Source: Hofstenia miamia (lineage: Eukaryota > Xenacoelomorpha > Acoela > Hofsteniidae). Taken from it: a stretch of DNA of 64,000 bases. How positions within the stretch are numbered: the stretch's first letter is position 1; the number at the start of each line of letters is the position of its first letter. This document shows, one piece after another, positions 13,618-24,277 of the stretch. The stretch is from assembly GCA_900660155.1 (NCBI GenBank), contig CABFPE010000045.1, forward strand, positions 1,649,715 to 1,713,714, in the 5' to 3' direction. The notes beneath the pieces are model-generated. The model ran no database searches. It saw only the letters and a program-made list of their open reading frames with translations, and had not been told where the DNA came from. The position numbers and the translations under genes are program-made.

Positions 13618-13794
13618 TTATTTGCAAACGTAACAAGTAGCTGATGTTTGGAAACTTGTAAAATTTTGTTGTTGATATTGAAGTTTGACAAAATTCATTT
13701 TTACCAGACCAAACACAATCACAATGGCAAGACACCCAAGTGATATCATAGCGTAGAAAATACGTAGGTTCAATTTTCTTATTTTGTAATAGAA
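13618..13794 (-). CDS. coding-like segment, two competing frames
   Basis: Two overlapping readings on the minus strand are protein-like. (a) A 58-codon frame over the whole segment contains a hydrophobic stretch AMISLGCLAIVIVFGLV flanked by basic residues and followed by an NFT glycosylation-type site. This looks like the signal-anchor of a type II membrane protein. (b) In another frame, 13777-13705 is an exon candidate (KIEPTYFLRYDITW onward) with donor TCTG|GTAAAA. It starts in phase 0 and leaves one base, which fits the exon candidates at 16150-16200 and 11448-11492. The acceptor before (b) is weak. No family recognised. At most one reading is likely real, and both may be chance. Confidence 0.27.
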   Translation of the reverse strand, partial: FYYKIRKLNLRIFYAMISLGCLAIVIVFGLVKMNFVKLQYQQQNFTSFQTSATCYVCK

Positions 13795-14029
13795 TTATAA
13801 AATTCAAACTTGAGAAGCATAGGGCTTCATTTTCCACATGTTGCTAAGATCAATGAGCGGAGCCTAGATTTATAGCTTATTTTCTTGTAAACGATTATTG
13901 TATTATATTGTTTTATATTTAATGATTGTGTGAAAGCTAAATGTGTATGAAATATACAGAATACACTAGCACAGTCATCTTTAATATAGATGGCCCTGAT
14001 AATATGCCCCTGCGAGGGCTGTTTTCGGG

Positions 14030-14132
14030 TCTAGTTGAGTTCAAGTCTAGTTGAAACCCTAACTAGCGAGTTCGAGTGGAGTTAAAATTATAGTTAGGCT
14101 TATTTTGTTTGAGTACTCGCAGGACCCTAATA
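14030..14132. repeat. 103-bp dispersed repeat, copy 1
   Basis: Matches 50244-50346 with a single mismatch over 103 bp. It is rich in CTAGTTGAGTTC- and CGAGTTCGAG-like words. One end reads, reversed, TAGGGTCCTGCGAGTACTC, which resembles a hAT-type end, but no opposite end is seen, so it may be a fragment of a recently active element. It directly abuts a (TA)n tract. Confidence 0.85.
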
Positions 14133-14161
14133 TGTACATATATATATATATATATATATAT

Positions 14162-14540
14162 NNNNNNNNNNNNNNNNNNNNNNNNNNNNNNNNNNNNNNN
14201 NNNNNNNNNNNNNNNNNNNNNNNNNNNNNNNNNNNNNNNNNNNNNNNNNNNNNNNNNNNNNNNNNNNNNNNNNNNNNNNNNNNNNNNNNNNNNNNNNNNN
14301 NNNNNNNNNNNNNNNNNNNNNNNNNNNNNNNNNNNNNNNNNNNNNNNNNNNNNNNNNNNNNNNNNNNNNNNNNNNNNNNNNNNNNNNNNNNNNNNNNNNN
14401 NNNNNNNNNNNNNNNNNNNNNNNNNNNNNNNNNNNNNNNNNNNNNNNNNNNNNNNNNNNNNNNNNNNNNNNNNNNNNNNNNNNNNNNNNNNNNNNNNNNN
14501 NNNNNNNNNNNNNNNNNNNNNNNNNNNNNNNNNNNNNNNN
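14162..14540. other. scaffold gap of 379 N within (TA)n
   Basis: Both edges of the gap lie in TA repeats, and the word ATGTACATATATAT occurs just before and just after it. Confidence 0.99.
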
Positions 14541-14541
14541 A

Positions 14542-14577
<36 letters not shown>
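14541..14577. repeat. (TA)n tract left of mariner
   Basis: TA alternation running straight into the mariner end at 14578. With the tract at 15170-15203 it forms one microsatellite split by the element. Confidence 0.9.
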
Positions 14578-14579
<2 letters not shown>

Positions 14580-15167
14580 TTGTCCCAGTATAAACTGCGT
14601 ATTTTCTTTTAAAATGTTGTTATAAAATATTCTATTGTTAAAATCATTGTAGCAATAGCTATATAAGAAATATGGCGATAGATAGTTATCTATGTTAGCA
14701 TATAAATTGAAATTGAAATTTAAAATTCATATTTCAAAATTGAAATTAAAAATCGAACAGCCAAGCTTGTGAGAATTTTTTTACGATGGGGTATACGAAA
14801 GACAAAGCATATTTTTTAGTTGAAACGCTTAGAATGTGTGGCTTTTCAGCAACAGATATACATTCTCCCTTAGAAACGGGTTAGCCTGATCAAGCAATGA
14901 AATTAAGACAAGTTCAACAGTTACATTTTTGGATGTAACTAACATTTTGGATTTCACTCGTCATCGAATGATTAGGGCTTTGGAGGAACTGATTGTTGAT
15001 CTCAACAAAATTGTTGAAAATGATGGAAACTATATTTAAACAACAGTTGTCATTACTTAATACAATATTTGTACAGTTTTAAATATTACTCATTCCACTC
15101 AAATATATTATAAACATTAATTTTAAATTTTCTATAAAACAAAAAAACGCAGTTTTTAATGGGACAA

Positions 15168-15169
<2 letters not shown>
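14578..15169 (+). mobile_element. mariner element, internally deleted
   Basis: Element of 592 bp with terminal inverted repeats of about 22 bp (left GGTTGTCCCAGTATAAACTG; right, reversed, GGTTGTCCCATTAAAAACTG) and TA on each side. At 14786 a frame starts MGYTKDKAYFLVETLRMCGF, with the spacing of a mariner transposase helix-turn-helix start. A separate piece ending with the stop at 15037-15039 (ALEELIVDLNKIV...NDGNYI) resembles the transposase carboxyl end. The two pieces are in different frames and the catalytic core between them is gone, so it is non-autonomous. Confidence 0.85.

Positions 15170-15203
<34 letters not shown>
15170..15203. repeat. (TA)n tract right of mariner
   Basis: Continuation of the microsatellite on the other side of the mariner insertion. 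Confidence 0.9.
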
Positions 15204-15207
<4 letters not shown>

Positions 15208-15782
15208 TGGGAAACATTGATAGGTATTTGAATTAGTTGAAGTCAACAATCAATAATTATTAATAAAATTTAATGAAAATATTAAGTACATTAATTAACA
15301 GCAATCAGAAAACCTGTTTATTAGGCTTAGCATAGGGCTTTTTTTAAAGAAAGTGCATCATAAGGCAAACTAGCTTTGCTTGTGTAATAACTTTAGTTCC
15401 CCCATTATTATGACTGTTGGGCAAGATGCTCATTTCGACAAATGATTACATACAATGAATTGTTGAAAACGAGTGTTGGCTAGAAAGATTTTGGATAATA
15501 ATTTCTTGTTAGACAAGAACAAAATTTGAGCACGATTTCAATAAAAAATGAGTGTGTCAAGGAGAAATCTATCGACGAACAACACATTTGTAAAACTAAT
15601 GACTAGAGGTGAACGGTCTTTAACCTTAATCAACCAGTTTTTTCAAACAATTCTATCCGTAATTTTCCAGATATAATTTACCAGAGTACTGCCAAACAAG
15701 CAAATTGGCTAAAAGCATATATATAAAAATCACACAAAGAAAACAACCGAATATTGTCAACAATTATATTTCAAGAGTTGTA

Positions 15783-15825
15783 ATGAGCGGTATTCCTCGA
15801 TCTATGTCAGGCAATGGCATTATTC
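15783..15825 (+). CDS. candidate first coding exon
   Basis: ATG with a purine at -3, an open frame MSGIPRSMSGNGII, then a consensus-quality donor ATTC|GTAAGT, leaving one base over. Upstream sequence is AT-rich without a visible TATA box. No partner exon is established; the acceptor at 18441 fits its phase in one frame. Protein not recognised. Confidence 0.27.
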
Positions 15826-16149
15826 GTAAGTAAGGCATTTAATTATTTCGGGGAAAACACTGCAAGCAGTGGAAAATGGTCCAATAGTAGATTTTGGCCA
15901 ATAATGATTGACTTTAGTACTGCATGGTCAAAGCTTTGTCTATAATCAAAAGCCTTGCATGCAAAATATTCTTGGGGATTTTAATGTATTCATCAAAGGA
16001 GAATTTGTTCCAAAGAGACAATAATTGAGAAATAAACCATTAACAACGATGGAATTGAGCGATCTAGAATGAAAATAATGAATTTACAGTTATTATTTGA
16101 TGATCAAATTGCACAAGCTAACAATAATCCATGTAGATGGAACATTAAC

Positions 16150-16200
16150 CTCGCATATCCAAAGTAAATCTTGGTTATTTGAAATTAGTTGAGATGTAAT
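16150..16200 (-). CDS. candidate host exon beside the minisatellite
   Basis: Minus-strand segment of 17 codons reading ITSQLISNNQDLLWICE, bounded by acceptor ATTTTTGCAG and donor GAG|GTTAAT, phase 0 at both ends. Phase 0 entry fits the exon candidate at 17690-17789. The acceptor tract is formed by the last few bases of the 48-bp minisatellite. Alternatively the exon runs on through the minisatellite, because the same frame stays open through all 18 units. Family unknown. Confidence 0.3.
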
Positions 16201-16204
16201 CTGC

Positions 16205-17075
16205 AAAAATCTATTGCATTCTTCAAAAAAATCAATCAATGTATTACTTAAGAAAAATCTATTGCATTCTTCAAAAAAATCAATCAATGTATTACTTAAG
16301 AAAAATCTATTGCATTCTTCAAAAAAATCAATCAATGTATTACTTAAGAAAAATCTATTGCATTCTTCAAAAAAATCAATCAATGTATTACTTAAGAAAA
16401 ATCTATTGCATTCTTCAAAAAAATCAATCAATGTATTACTTAAGAAAAATCTATTGCATTCTTCAAAAAAATCAATCAATGTATTACTTAAGAAAAATCT
16501 ATTGCATTCTTCAAAAAAATCAATCAATGTATTACTTAAGAAAAATCTATTGCATTCTTCAAAAAAATCAATCAATGTATTACTTAAGAAAAATCTATTG
16601 CATTCTTCAAAAAAATCAATCAATGTATTACTTAAGAAAAATCTATTGCATTCTTCAAAAAAATCAATCAATGTATTACTTAAGAAAAATCTATTGCATT
16701 CTTCAAAAAAATCAATCAATGTATTACTTAAGAAAAATCTATTGCATTCTTCAAAAAAATCAATCAATGTATTACTTAAGAAAAATCTATTGCATTCTTC
16801 AAAAAAATCAATCAATGTATTACTTAAGAAAAATCTATTGCATTCTTCAAAAAAATCAATCAATGTATTACTTAAGAAAAATCTATTGCATTCTTCAAAA
16901 AAATCAATCAATGTATTACTTAAGAAAAATCTATTGCATTCTTCAAAAAAATCAATCAATGTATTACTTAAGAAAAATCTATTGCATTCTTCAAAAAAAT
17001 CAATCAATGTATTACTTAAGAAAAATCTATTGCATTCTTCAAAAAAATCAATCAATGTATTACTTAAGAAAAATT
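16205..17075. repeat. 48-bp minisatellite, 18 units
   Basis: Eighteen head-to-tail copies of a 48-bp unit beginning AAAAATCTATTGCATTCTTC, identical as far as I can read, plus 7 extra bases. Because 48 is a multiple of three, a frame without stops stays open throughout: two frames on plus, and one on minus with the 16-residue unit LIDFFEECNRFFLSNT. The long reading frames here are therefore mostly a by-product of the repeat. The absence of divergence implies recent expansion or homogenisation. Confidence 0.97.
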
Positions 17076-17689
17076 GCCAATTATTTAAGATTCACTAAGA
17101 ACTTTGACAAGCATTATTGTCCTTTCAAATAATATAGCATTGACTGTTAAGTGTAATCCACTGAAATATTTTATGCTGCCACCATCAAGTTCACCCAACT
17201 AAGTATATAGAAGGCATAGCATTAGCTATATTTCTCACAATTGTGATCTGCTTCGAACACCTCAGGGACCAGATAAATATGTGAATACATAAAACATGTT
17301 TAAATACAATTTAGTGATACTTAATGTTGCCAATAATCTATTGTGCGAAAGGCATAAATGGAATAATATATTGAATTAGAAAAATCTATTTGTAGCTTTC
17401 CAATTAAAAATTGCGTATTCCTGCTTGTCTGTGATGTATGACTAGGAGCAATTTAAGGCACTACTAATGCAAAACTAGCGCAATGACAAATACAGGAATT
17501 TCTATGAAGTGTTTATAAAATTATATTTTGCTAAAATGAAAAAAACATGAACACGTTTTCTATATTTTTAGCGTGCACTTAAATATGGTGAATGATATAG
17601 GAATGCAATAAGAGAAATAAGGTATTAAATTCAAAGCGTTACAAATTACAAAATGTAACTAAAGATACTTTGTGGCAGCACAGACTTAC

Positions 17690-17789
17690 CATGGAATGAT
17701 ACTCAGTCCTGTCCCTTCTTCTGGTAACAAGAATTGAAGACTGAGATGCGCTGTGCTGGATTTGGACTGAGTCATTCGAAAAGAAAGGG
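17690..17789 (-). CDS. candidate host exon (100 bp)
   Basis: The best of the exon-like segments. The acceptor has a strong T tract (TATTTTTTTCAATCTCAG) and the donor is near-perfect, ATG|GTAAGTCTG. After one leading base the frame reads PFFSNDSVQIQHSASQSS and ends RRRDRTEYHSM, leaving phase 0. The segment is richer in G and C than its surroundings, and its polar, serine-rich composition suggests a flexible protein region. A second frame is also open. The entry phase fits the segment at 17943-18051, 153 bp away, which would be a normal small intron. Family not recognised. Confidence 0.42.
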
Positions 17790-17942
17790 CTGAGATTGAA
17801 AAAAATATGACTCAACAATTGTATTGAATGCTATATAATTTCATAAACACCATTTTGAAATTCAATATTAGTATCATATACTCTTGAAACACTTCGCTTA
17901 GAATTTTCAATGTAGTGATTTTATTAGAAATTTCTAACATAC

Positions 17943-18051
17943 CTAGCTTTGGTATAGCAAGCCACGAAATTGTGAAGATTTCTTGTTATGGAAATGTGCC
18001 GAATTGGAATTAAGTGGGTTAACCTGGATTGAGGTCGGGTAAGGATTGGGC
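17943..18051 (-). CDS. candidate host exon (109 bp)
   Basis: Acceptor ATGGAAAATTTAG and donor CTAG|GTATGT on the minus strand. Two leading bases, then 35 open codons starting PILTRPQSRLTHLIPIRHIS, then two bases over, which join in phase with the next candidate exon at 17690-17789. A second frame (PNPYPTSIQVNPLNSNSAHF...) looks equally protein-like but meets a stop exactly at the donor. Family not recognised. Confidence 0.36.
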
Positions 18052-18287
18052 CTAAATTTTCCATTTGTAAAATTGAAATGAAATTTTAAAAAAAATGAAT
18101 TTGAAAAGTAGACATACAAAATAGTAAACCTCAAATTAAAAAGTTGCGTTTAGATAATATTAACTTATCTGTTTGCTTAGTCTCTCAAAGAGAGCAGACT
18201 ATTCAATCCCCCCCCCAATAATGTTTTCTCAATTCAATAGTTGTATAATCTTCAAAATAATGAATGAATTACTTTACATGGAGGAAT

Positions 18288-18416
18288 ATATATATATACA
18301 TGTATATGCAAATATGTCAGTATATATATATATATATAGAGAGAGGGAGAGAAAGAAAGAGAGAGAGAGAAAGAGAGAGAGAGAAAGAGAGAGAGAGAAA
18401 GGGAGAGAGAGAGATA
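18288..18416. repeat. (TA)n followed by (GA)n tract
   Basis: TA alternation to about 18339, then about 77 bp of almost pure purines (GA/GAAA/GGGA). Long polypurine runs of this kind can form triplex DNA. The serine-leucine and arginine-glutamate reading frames across it are by-products. Confidence 0.95.
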
Positions 18417-18442
18417 GAAGGAATTATTGTTCCCTTCCTCAG

Positions 18443-18545
18443 ACAAAAAGCTGGGCGCGCTCCTGGTCGTTGTTTTAAGAATAAAATTCGACTTTCAATG
18501 AACGCTGATATTTTGATAAATGATGAAACCAAACGCCATTTTTGA
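18443..18545 (+). CDS. candidate terminal coding exon
   Basis: Preceded by a pyrimidine-rich acceptor, TTGTTCCCTTCCTCAG. One frame reads QKAGRAPGRCFKNKI and ends ETKRHF before a TGA. Another frame, in phase with the candidate exon at 15783-15825, reads KKLGALLVVVLRIKFDFQ before a stop. The purine tract just upstream could sit in the intron. No family recognised, and the acceptor may be fortuitous. Confidence 0.27.
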
Positions 18546-19581
18546 TACAGTATTAAACTAAAAAGATTGATATTCCGGCCGTATGCTATCGCAATTTTTA
18601 TATGAAGAAGAGTGTTCTCATTTAGGTTTCAATTACTGTTGGCGAGCCCTGGATTCCAAATCCAAGTATTTTCGAAATTTATTCGGGATTTTTTTATTAT
18701 AATTCCTAGGATTTTATGGAGCATAAAAGTTTGAAAGTTTGAAAGCAGCTAAAATTTTCAACCAATATGTTTATTGTTCTGCTCTATTATTCGAAATTTG
18801 GTGTGTTCTGATAATACACGAGTTTCCTAAAAGAGTATACTTAAAAGCATCAACATATAAATTGCTATTATTTTTAATGTTCTAACTCTACCAGTCAATA
18901 TGGAGTGTTCATTATAAACCAGTATATAACATGCAAAAACGTAATATATGTATGCTTGAACAGCTGTTGTTAAAAAACAGCAATATAGTTCATGTGTTGA
19001 AGACAACCTCTCTGAAACATTCAAGTATTTTCAAACAAAAAATAACTGCAGGAGTTGATGAAGAAAACGACAATGACTAAATTTTTAAAGATATATCATT
19101 ATAAAAAATGCATAGCATAGTCTAGACAGCTATAGTTAGTAGGACAATATGTATACATTATATCCCTAAATGTATGTTATCTGTCATTCTGTCAATTAAA
19201 TATTTTTTCTAATACTAGCATGTTTCTGGATTACCATATATAATTAATGCATTAGTAAGCAGATAATTATTTAAACCCTAAACGCACTGAGATATATAAT
19301 GTCAATAGCGCACTGAGGGGGCCGAATCTGCCGCTCTCGTTTACTTCAAAAATATTAAAGATAAAGTAATGAGCTTTGGCACAGTGAAGAATACACCTCT
19401 TGAGCTACATATTTGCCTATTTTCAAAAATCTATATTCATTTCTTGTGATTTTATATGCCAATCGAAGTTCTGACGTCAGTAATTTTTTGAAAAATAAAT
19501 ATGAAAAAGAACCTAAATTAATTGAGCATTGAAATAGAGGAAACTATTTTATTTCACTCATATTAATTCTAATTATTGTAG

Positions 19582-19709
19582 AATCGCGGGATGGATTAGG
19601 GGCAAACCACTAATTCGGTATTCTGACTCCATAAGAAGGGTACCCCATAGCAATAGAAATAAACGATATAGACCTAATTCATCTCCCATTCCATCGAAAT
19701 CAACGATAG
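19582..19709 (+). CDS. candidate host exon (128 bp)
   Basis: Between acceptor CTAATTATTGTAG and donor GATAG|GTAATT only one frame is open: one leading base, 42 codons starting IAGWIRGKPLIRYSDSIRR, then one base over. The product is basic and proline/serine-rich towards its end. The minus strand is also open here (to 19770), so strand is uncertain. Family not recognised. Confidence 0.32.
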
Positions 19710-20202
19710 GTAATTCAACATAACTGAGCTTTCTTTGGGTAACAAGAAGAGTTGTGTTCACCAGTTCCACACTGCATCACGCTGAAGATCCACCACGACG
19801 AGCAAAGTGTTTTCTACGAGAAAATAAATGGTGCTGCCCTATGTGTCTCACTTTGGTTTATCTATCTCAATAAGGTATATTATCCCTAGACCTACATATA
19901 GATAATAAATAAGATGAATAGCATGTAGCTACCATGCATTCGTGCAGGCAAGCAGGCATGATTTAATAACAGTATAAAATATTTTGTGTATTTGACCGAA
20001 CGAAAGAGAAGGAACAACTTTTTATTAACTAGTCGTATAGCTATAGCTAGCCTACTGCGACCACAAATCAAGAAGCTATTAGTCGCGACTTGTTTCAACC
20101 CGATTCCCAAATTATTGTCGGAGCCTATCTAATTATTTCCATATCAAATAATGATTCTTAAAAACGCAAGAGGGAGAGAGAAAATAACACTAGCATGAAT
20201 CA

Positions 20203-20470
20203 GGGTTTTCGAGTCAAGTTCGAGTATATTTTTAAAAAAAAATCCGAGTTCGATCGAGTTCTTTTCTAATTCCGAGTTTTTTAGGGTAAAAAACATTTAT
20301 TTTACAATAATTCTAAGCTACAAAATAGTTTTTGTGATTGGTAAGAAAATTGATATTTAAAAATATTTAATTTTTACGCTATTTTCGAATGGATTTTTGA
20401 TTGAGTTCGTGTTTGAGTTTTTCCAATCGAGTTTTACGAGCTTATTCGAGTTTGAGTTTAGGAGGTTACG
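20203..20470. repeat. GAGTTCGAG-rich degenerate repeat
   Basis: Recurring GAGTT(C/T)GAG-like words on the plus strand. Starts with CAGGGTTTTCGAGTCAAG, like a hAT end, but no matching right end is seen. Word usage resembles the 103-bp repeat at 14030 and 50244. Confidence 0.5.
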
Positions 20471-20720
20471 TACAAGTGATTAATTTTTAATAGCTGCAAA
20501 TTGTTTACACTATTTTCCTCATTAGCAAAGTTTAATTTAAGCAACGTAAATTTGAATCGAGGGGACAATCAAATACTGCACTATTTCACATAATTATCGT
20601 CGAAATTAGAAAAATTACAAATTAATCGAATTAAGTCAAAACAAATCAAATGAATCATTTAGCACTACAAAATAAATATTAAAAGTATATATTAGGTAAT
20701 ATCAATACAACGTATATTGG

Positions 20721-20771
20721 GGTAACCAAGGAAACCTTTGATATTAGTCTCTACCGGTTTCCCTGGTTACC
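20721..20771. repeat. perfect-looking hairpin
   Basis: GGTAACCAAGGAAACC pairs with GGTTTCCCTGGTTACC across a 19-bp loop, 15 of 16 positions matching. It may be the centre of a decayed palindromic MITE. Confidence 0.8.
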
Positions 20772-20959
20772 ACAACCGAGGTCCTCTTGTTTATTTGAGA
20801 CCTTAGACTTTCACTATTAGTCGTTACAGGCCTAATGGGTGCAATCAACTAAATATGGAGGCCCCAATTTCGATTGTACCATGAGTGACATTACATTATT
20901 GCCCGGCAAAGACTTACTCTTATAGGAAAACAATAAAATACTCGCAAGGTCAGCATTTT

Positions 20960-21075
20960 TCGACCTAAAACTACACCACACCACAAGAAATGTCTACAAT
21001 GCCGCACCACAAATCCCATAAAACACCACAGGATTAAATATTTGCCCCCCACAAATCCCCACAGCAAAGTCTTTG
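20960..21075. repeat. CCACA-rich low-complexity tract
   Basis: Repeated CACCACA and CCCCACAAATCCC words over about 115 bp, with no coding sense seen. Confidence 0.7.
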
Positions 21076-21284
21076 AAAAAATTTAAATATTGCAATACAA
21101 TCAATTTAAAGACACTAAAGATTTTATGTATATTTTAATATACATTAGCATACATAAAATTACAGTTAAATTTTAAATATCACTGTCCTCACCAAACTTA
21201 TGTTCAGTAAAGCTGTTTAGAAAAGTATGTGATTTGATATTAATATGATTTTTAGATGCCTTGAGTAGTTTACTGATTCATTGT

Positions 21285-21500
21285 TAGTCATTGACTCCAA
21301 TACCATCATCTCACCTCAATCAGAAACATATTTTATGTACATGGACTTTAATATAATACTACATGTCTCAGCTAATCGTATGCAGTCATTAGTCCCATTT
21401 GCAATAGCAGGCCAAAAAACATGTTCAACTAAGGCGACTTGTTGTGCACATGCCGCGGTATGAGCTTGTCTGGCTTACTGTTCCATTTTCTTGAAGAGGG
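21285..21500 (-). mobile_element. possible Ty3/gypsy integrase fragment
   Basis: A minus-strand stretch around 21340-21450 reads HVFWPAIANGTNDCIRLAETC. Its shape recalls the vyWPgm...di...C..C part of the gypsy integrase zinc finger. It would be a small, isolated and worn fossil piece with no LTR or other domain seen nearby. It could be coincidence. Confidence 0.3.
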
Positions 21501-23581
21501 CATTCTCTTGGATCTGGACTTGGCTGCAGAACACTAAAATTTATAAAACACAATTTTACCACTACCATAATGTTCAAAACTGCTTTTTTTAGGAAGTTTC
21601 CTTATTGTAGTAAATCTCAACCAATAATTACGTGCTTTTATTGCATCCAGAGATATGACCGCATCTTGGTAGGGTAAAAAATCGGAATTCTAATCTCGAG
21701 ATTGCAAAATTTTACGGGATTATGAATCCTAATCTTGATAACATGAATCTTGTTCAATGCAATTTTGAGCAAGAAAATACATTGACCCGCTGTCACGGTC
21801 TTACTGTAGAATCTCATACTGAGGGACGTTGGGAATGAATATAAGGCCATCCAACGAAAATCAATGATATCCTACAGAGCTACGAATACAATGCATTCTG
21901 CTGAGGTTTCTGAAATGTCAGCCTTGAGTGTGAGGGAAAGCAGATATTAGAGTTGACTTCCTTCATCACGCGTTTCATCTCCCAAAATCAGCTTTGCTTT
22001 TGAAATGGACATCTGAGTAGTTATTCTCATTAAGCTCGTTTACCAGAAATGTACGCACCTCTAGGGGAAGAGTCTTCGCCTCATTCCATCACTAGAATTT
22101 CAGCGGCAGTTTTAACTGTGTTGGTTCAAATGATGATCAAAAATTTGTGAGAGCACAGCACTGTCTGACATTTAACCTCTATGTGCAGTCAACAAGAGAA
22201 AACTAGAGGAAACTATTCATGTAGATGCACATAAATTCCAAAATTAGTTTCTTATGTTATGAAAAATGCAAATAACTTTCACAATTCCTTGCACTTTAAC
22301 AACTAACAACGGTTCTTTAACCAGTTCTGAACGATTAATATTGAAAGTTGGTGATATATTGATGGACTTTTCATGAAAAACATATAAATATTATATTTTG
22401 GGTTACAATTAGAGCCCCAGATATTCAGCCTAAATCAGTTGGCATTTTCATCTTGGAAAAATAGCGTGAGCTACACAATATTCAAAACTTAAATTATGTA
22501 AGCAGATGACTTTAGTATTGACAAATATTACAAAATTGAAGCTTTTCACTGGGAAATACTTGGCATAGTTTGCCTCAAAATTGTATCTACTGATTCTAAA
22601 AAATGGAATAAAACATTGGGCATTTTGGAAATGTAAACAGTTTGGCAATTTTGTTGTAGACGAATATTCAACCATTTTACTGCATTTTGAAAAGAAAATA
22701 GCTTTCTTTCCATATTATGATATTATATTAGGTTTTGCAAAATGTATGCATGCTTTTAATATTGAAAGGGGTTAATGAGACAAAGCTAGCCTAGAAGTCC
22801 TGCCTTGCTAGATCTTTAAAAATGCTGTTTAATTGTTAGGTACGTTTAAAATATTCAGGCAAGGTTTAAAAACAAGTTTACTGATTAGTAATCATTAAAT
22901 TTTACATTGGCAAAGACTGTATGAAATTTGGTTATGCATCCCCAAGGCTATAGTAGATCACCACGCTCATTTGCAAAAATTCATTATGCTGGAGAATTAT
23001 AAAAAAATTGAAAAATGTCATTGCGTTCTTCGGTTCCATCTTCGAATTACTGGATGTTGTCATCATTAGGAAAAGCATAACAAATGAAAACAAGCAACAC
23101 TGTCATTTTCACAATGAGTACTCAATCATATTTTTGGGAAAAGTTAAGATTTTACAGTGTTTTTATGGTTTTTATGTTTAGACTAAAATTGGATCTATCG
23201 TATGATTAATCTGACGCAAGTTTCTCTTGTCATTTATCAAGGAGTGCTTAATATCATATTCTATTAAACACTCCTTGCATTTTTCCAAGGCATGGGAATA
23301 TTATTTGAAAAAATCTTGAAAATTTTCGATAACTTGATACGCGCAGATCAATGGCTGTGGATGTTTTACAATAATTTGATTTATGGATATTATTTTTCCC
23401 ATATCAAAGGCTTGAACGAATCATAGTTTTCTTGAGAAATAGTGTTGAAAAACAACAAAATCAATATATAAAATTGTTTGTTGAATAAATGCTGTAAAGC
23501 AAAACGATAATATAATTGGAAATTGGTTAATATATACACTTTTGCATCATTGCTTAACATTTATGGCATGCATTTTAACCA

Positions 23582-23910
23582 GGAATTCATCTATTTTTTC
23601 CGCCCCCATCCAGTCAGTGACCTACAAGGATCGGGTAAGCTTATAGCCCGTGCAATCCGTCACATTTGTTTTCAACCTTAGCGATGCCTACAAAATTTGC
23701 GTAAGACGCAATGAGATGCTTTTGAAAGCGAAGTTTCCTGGGCAGGGCGTGGTCGACTCTCAAAGGGAACTAGAAAAACGGAATATAAGCGATCATGCTT
23801 CATCTGTCCATGTGAAAAAACTGTTTTTTGTAACAAGAATCTTTCATAAACTTATTTATCTGTGTGGTTCTAAATGTCTCCCAAACTGTGTCCAAGCAAT
23901 AAAAAAGTAA
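23582..23910 (+). CDS. coding-like region, possible exon(s)
   Basis: At 23582-23633 a segment follows acceptor CATTTTAACCAG and ends at donor CGG|GTAAGC. Two frames are open: EFIYFFRPHPVSDLQGS and NSSIFSAPIQSVTYKDR. Immediately downstream, 23650-23910 holds an 86-codon open frame (FNLSDAYKICVRRNEMLL...) with higher G+C than its surroundings. I do not recognise either. A host exon pair or a decayed repeat are both possible. Confidence 0.3.
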
Positions 23911-24061
23911 ACAGATTCTAACATTTTAACAAACATTCTAAAATCATTGTATAATACAAATACCACGGATTACTATTTTCTATAAGTCACAATAAATATC
24001 AAATTTCGGCACAACAGTAGTTTAGTTCAAGTGTATTTCAGCATCACTAGAAAATTGATCT

Positions 24062-24277
24062 ATGGTGAGACAACATAAATATCCAGTAAACTTTTGGAGC
24101 ATGTTAATCATAATTATATGCTGTGGAAATACAAAATATTTTTTAATCTACATCCTCAATGAATTCGTATATAGGAGTAGACCCGCTGGTTCTGAAATGA
24201 GAGATTTTGCTATTTTTCTTTGGATCACAGATTCGATATTCGCATTGCGTTATTGGCTGAAGACATTGAGTGTATAG
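24062..24277 (+). CDS. hydrophobic open frame, possible exon
   Basis: A 71-codon frame with two hydrophobic stretches (WSMLIIIICC and FAIFLWITDSIFALRYW) separated by a polar segment (YRSRPAGSEMRD), as in a polytopic membrane protein. The part from about 24176 follows a pyrimidine-rich AG and may be the true exon start. No family could be named. Confidence 0.33.
   Translation: MVRQHKYPVNFWSMLIIIICCGNTKYFLIYILNEFVYRSRPAGSEMRDFAIFLWITDSIFALRYWLKTLSV

Noticed and set aside
14063-14612. Long frames across the N gap near 14.3 kb
   Set aside because: They consist of N and TA repeats and carry no information.
16093-17132. Three open frames of about 300 codons on both strands
   Set aside because: They arise because an exact 48-bp repeat, a multiple of three, contains no stop in those frames. 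Only the possible link of the minus frame to the exon at 16150-16200 was kept, as a finding.
18173-18532. Frames rich in Arg-Glu or Ser-Leu
   Set aside because: Translations of the GA/CT tract; low complexity, no gene.
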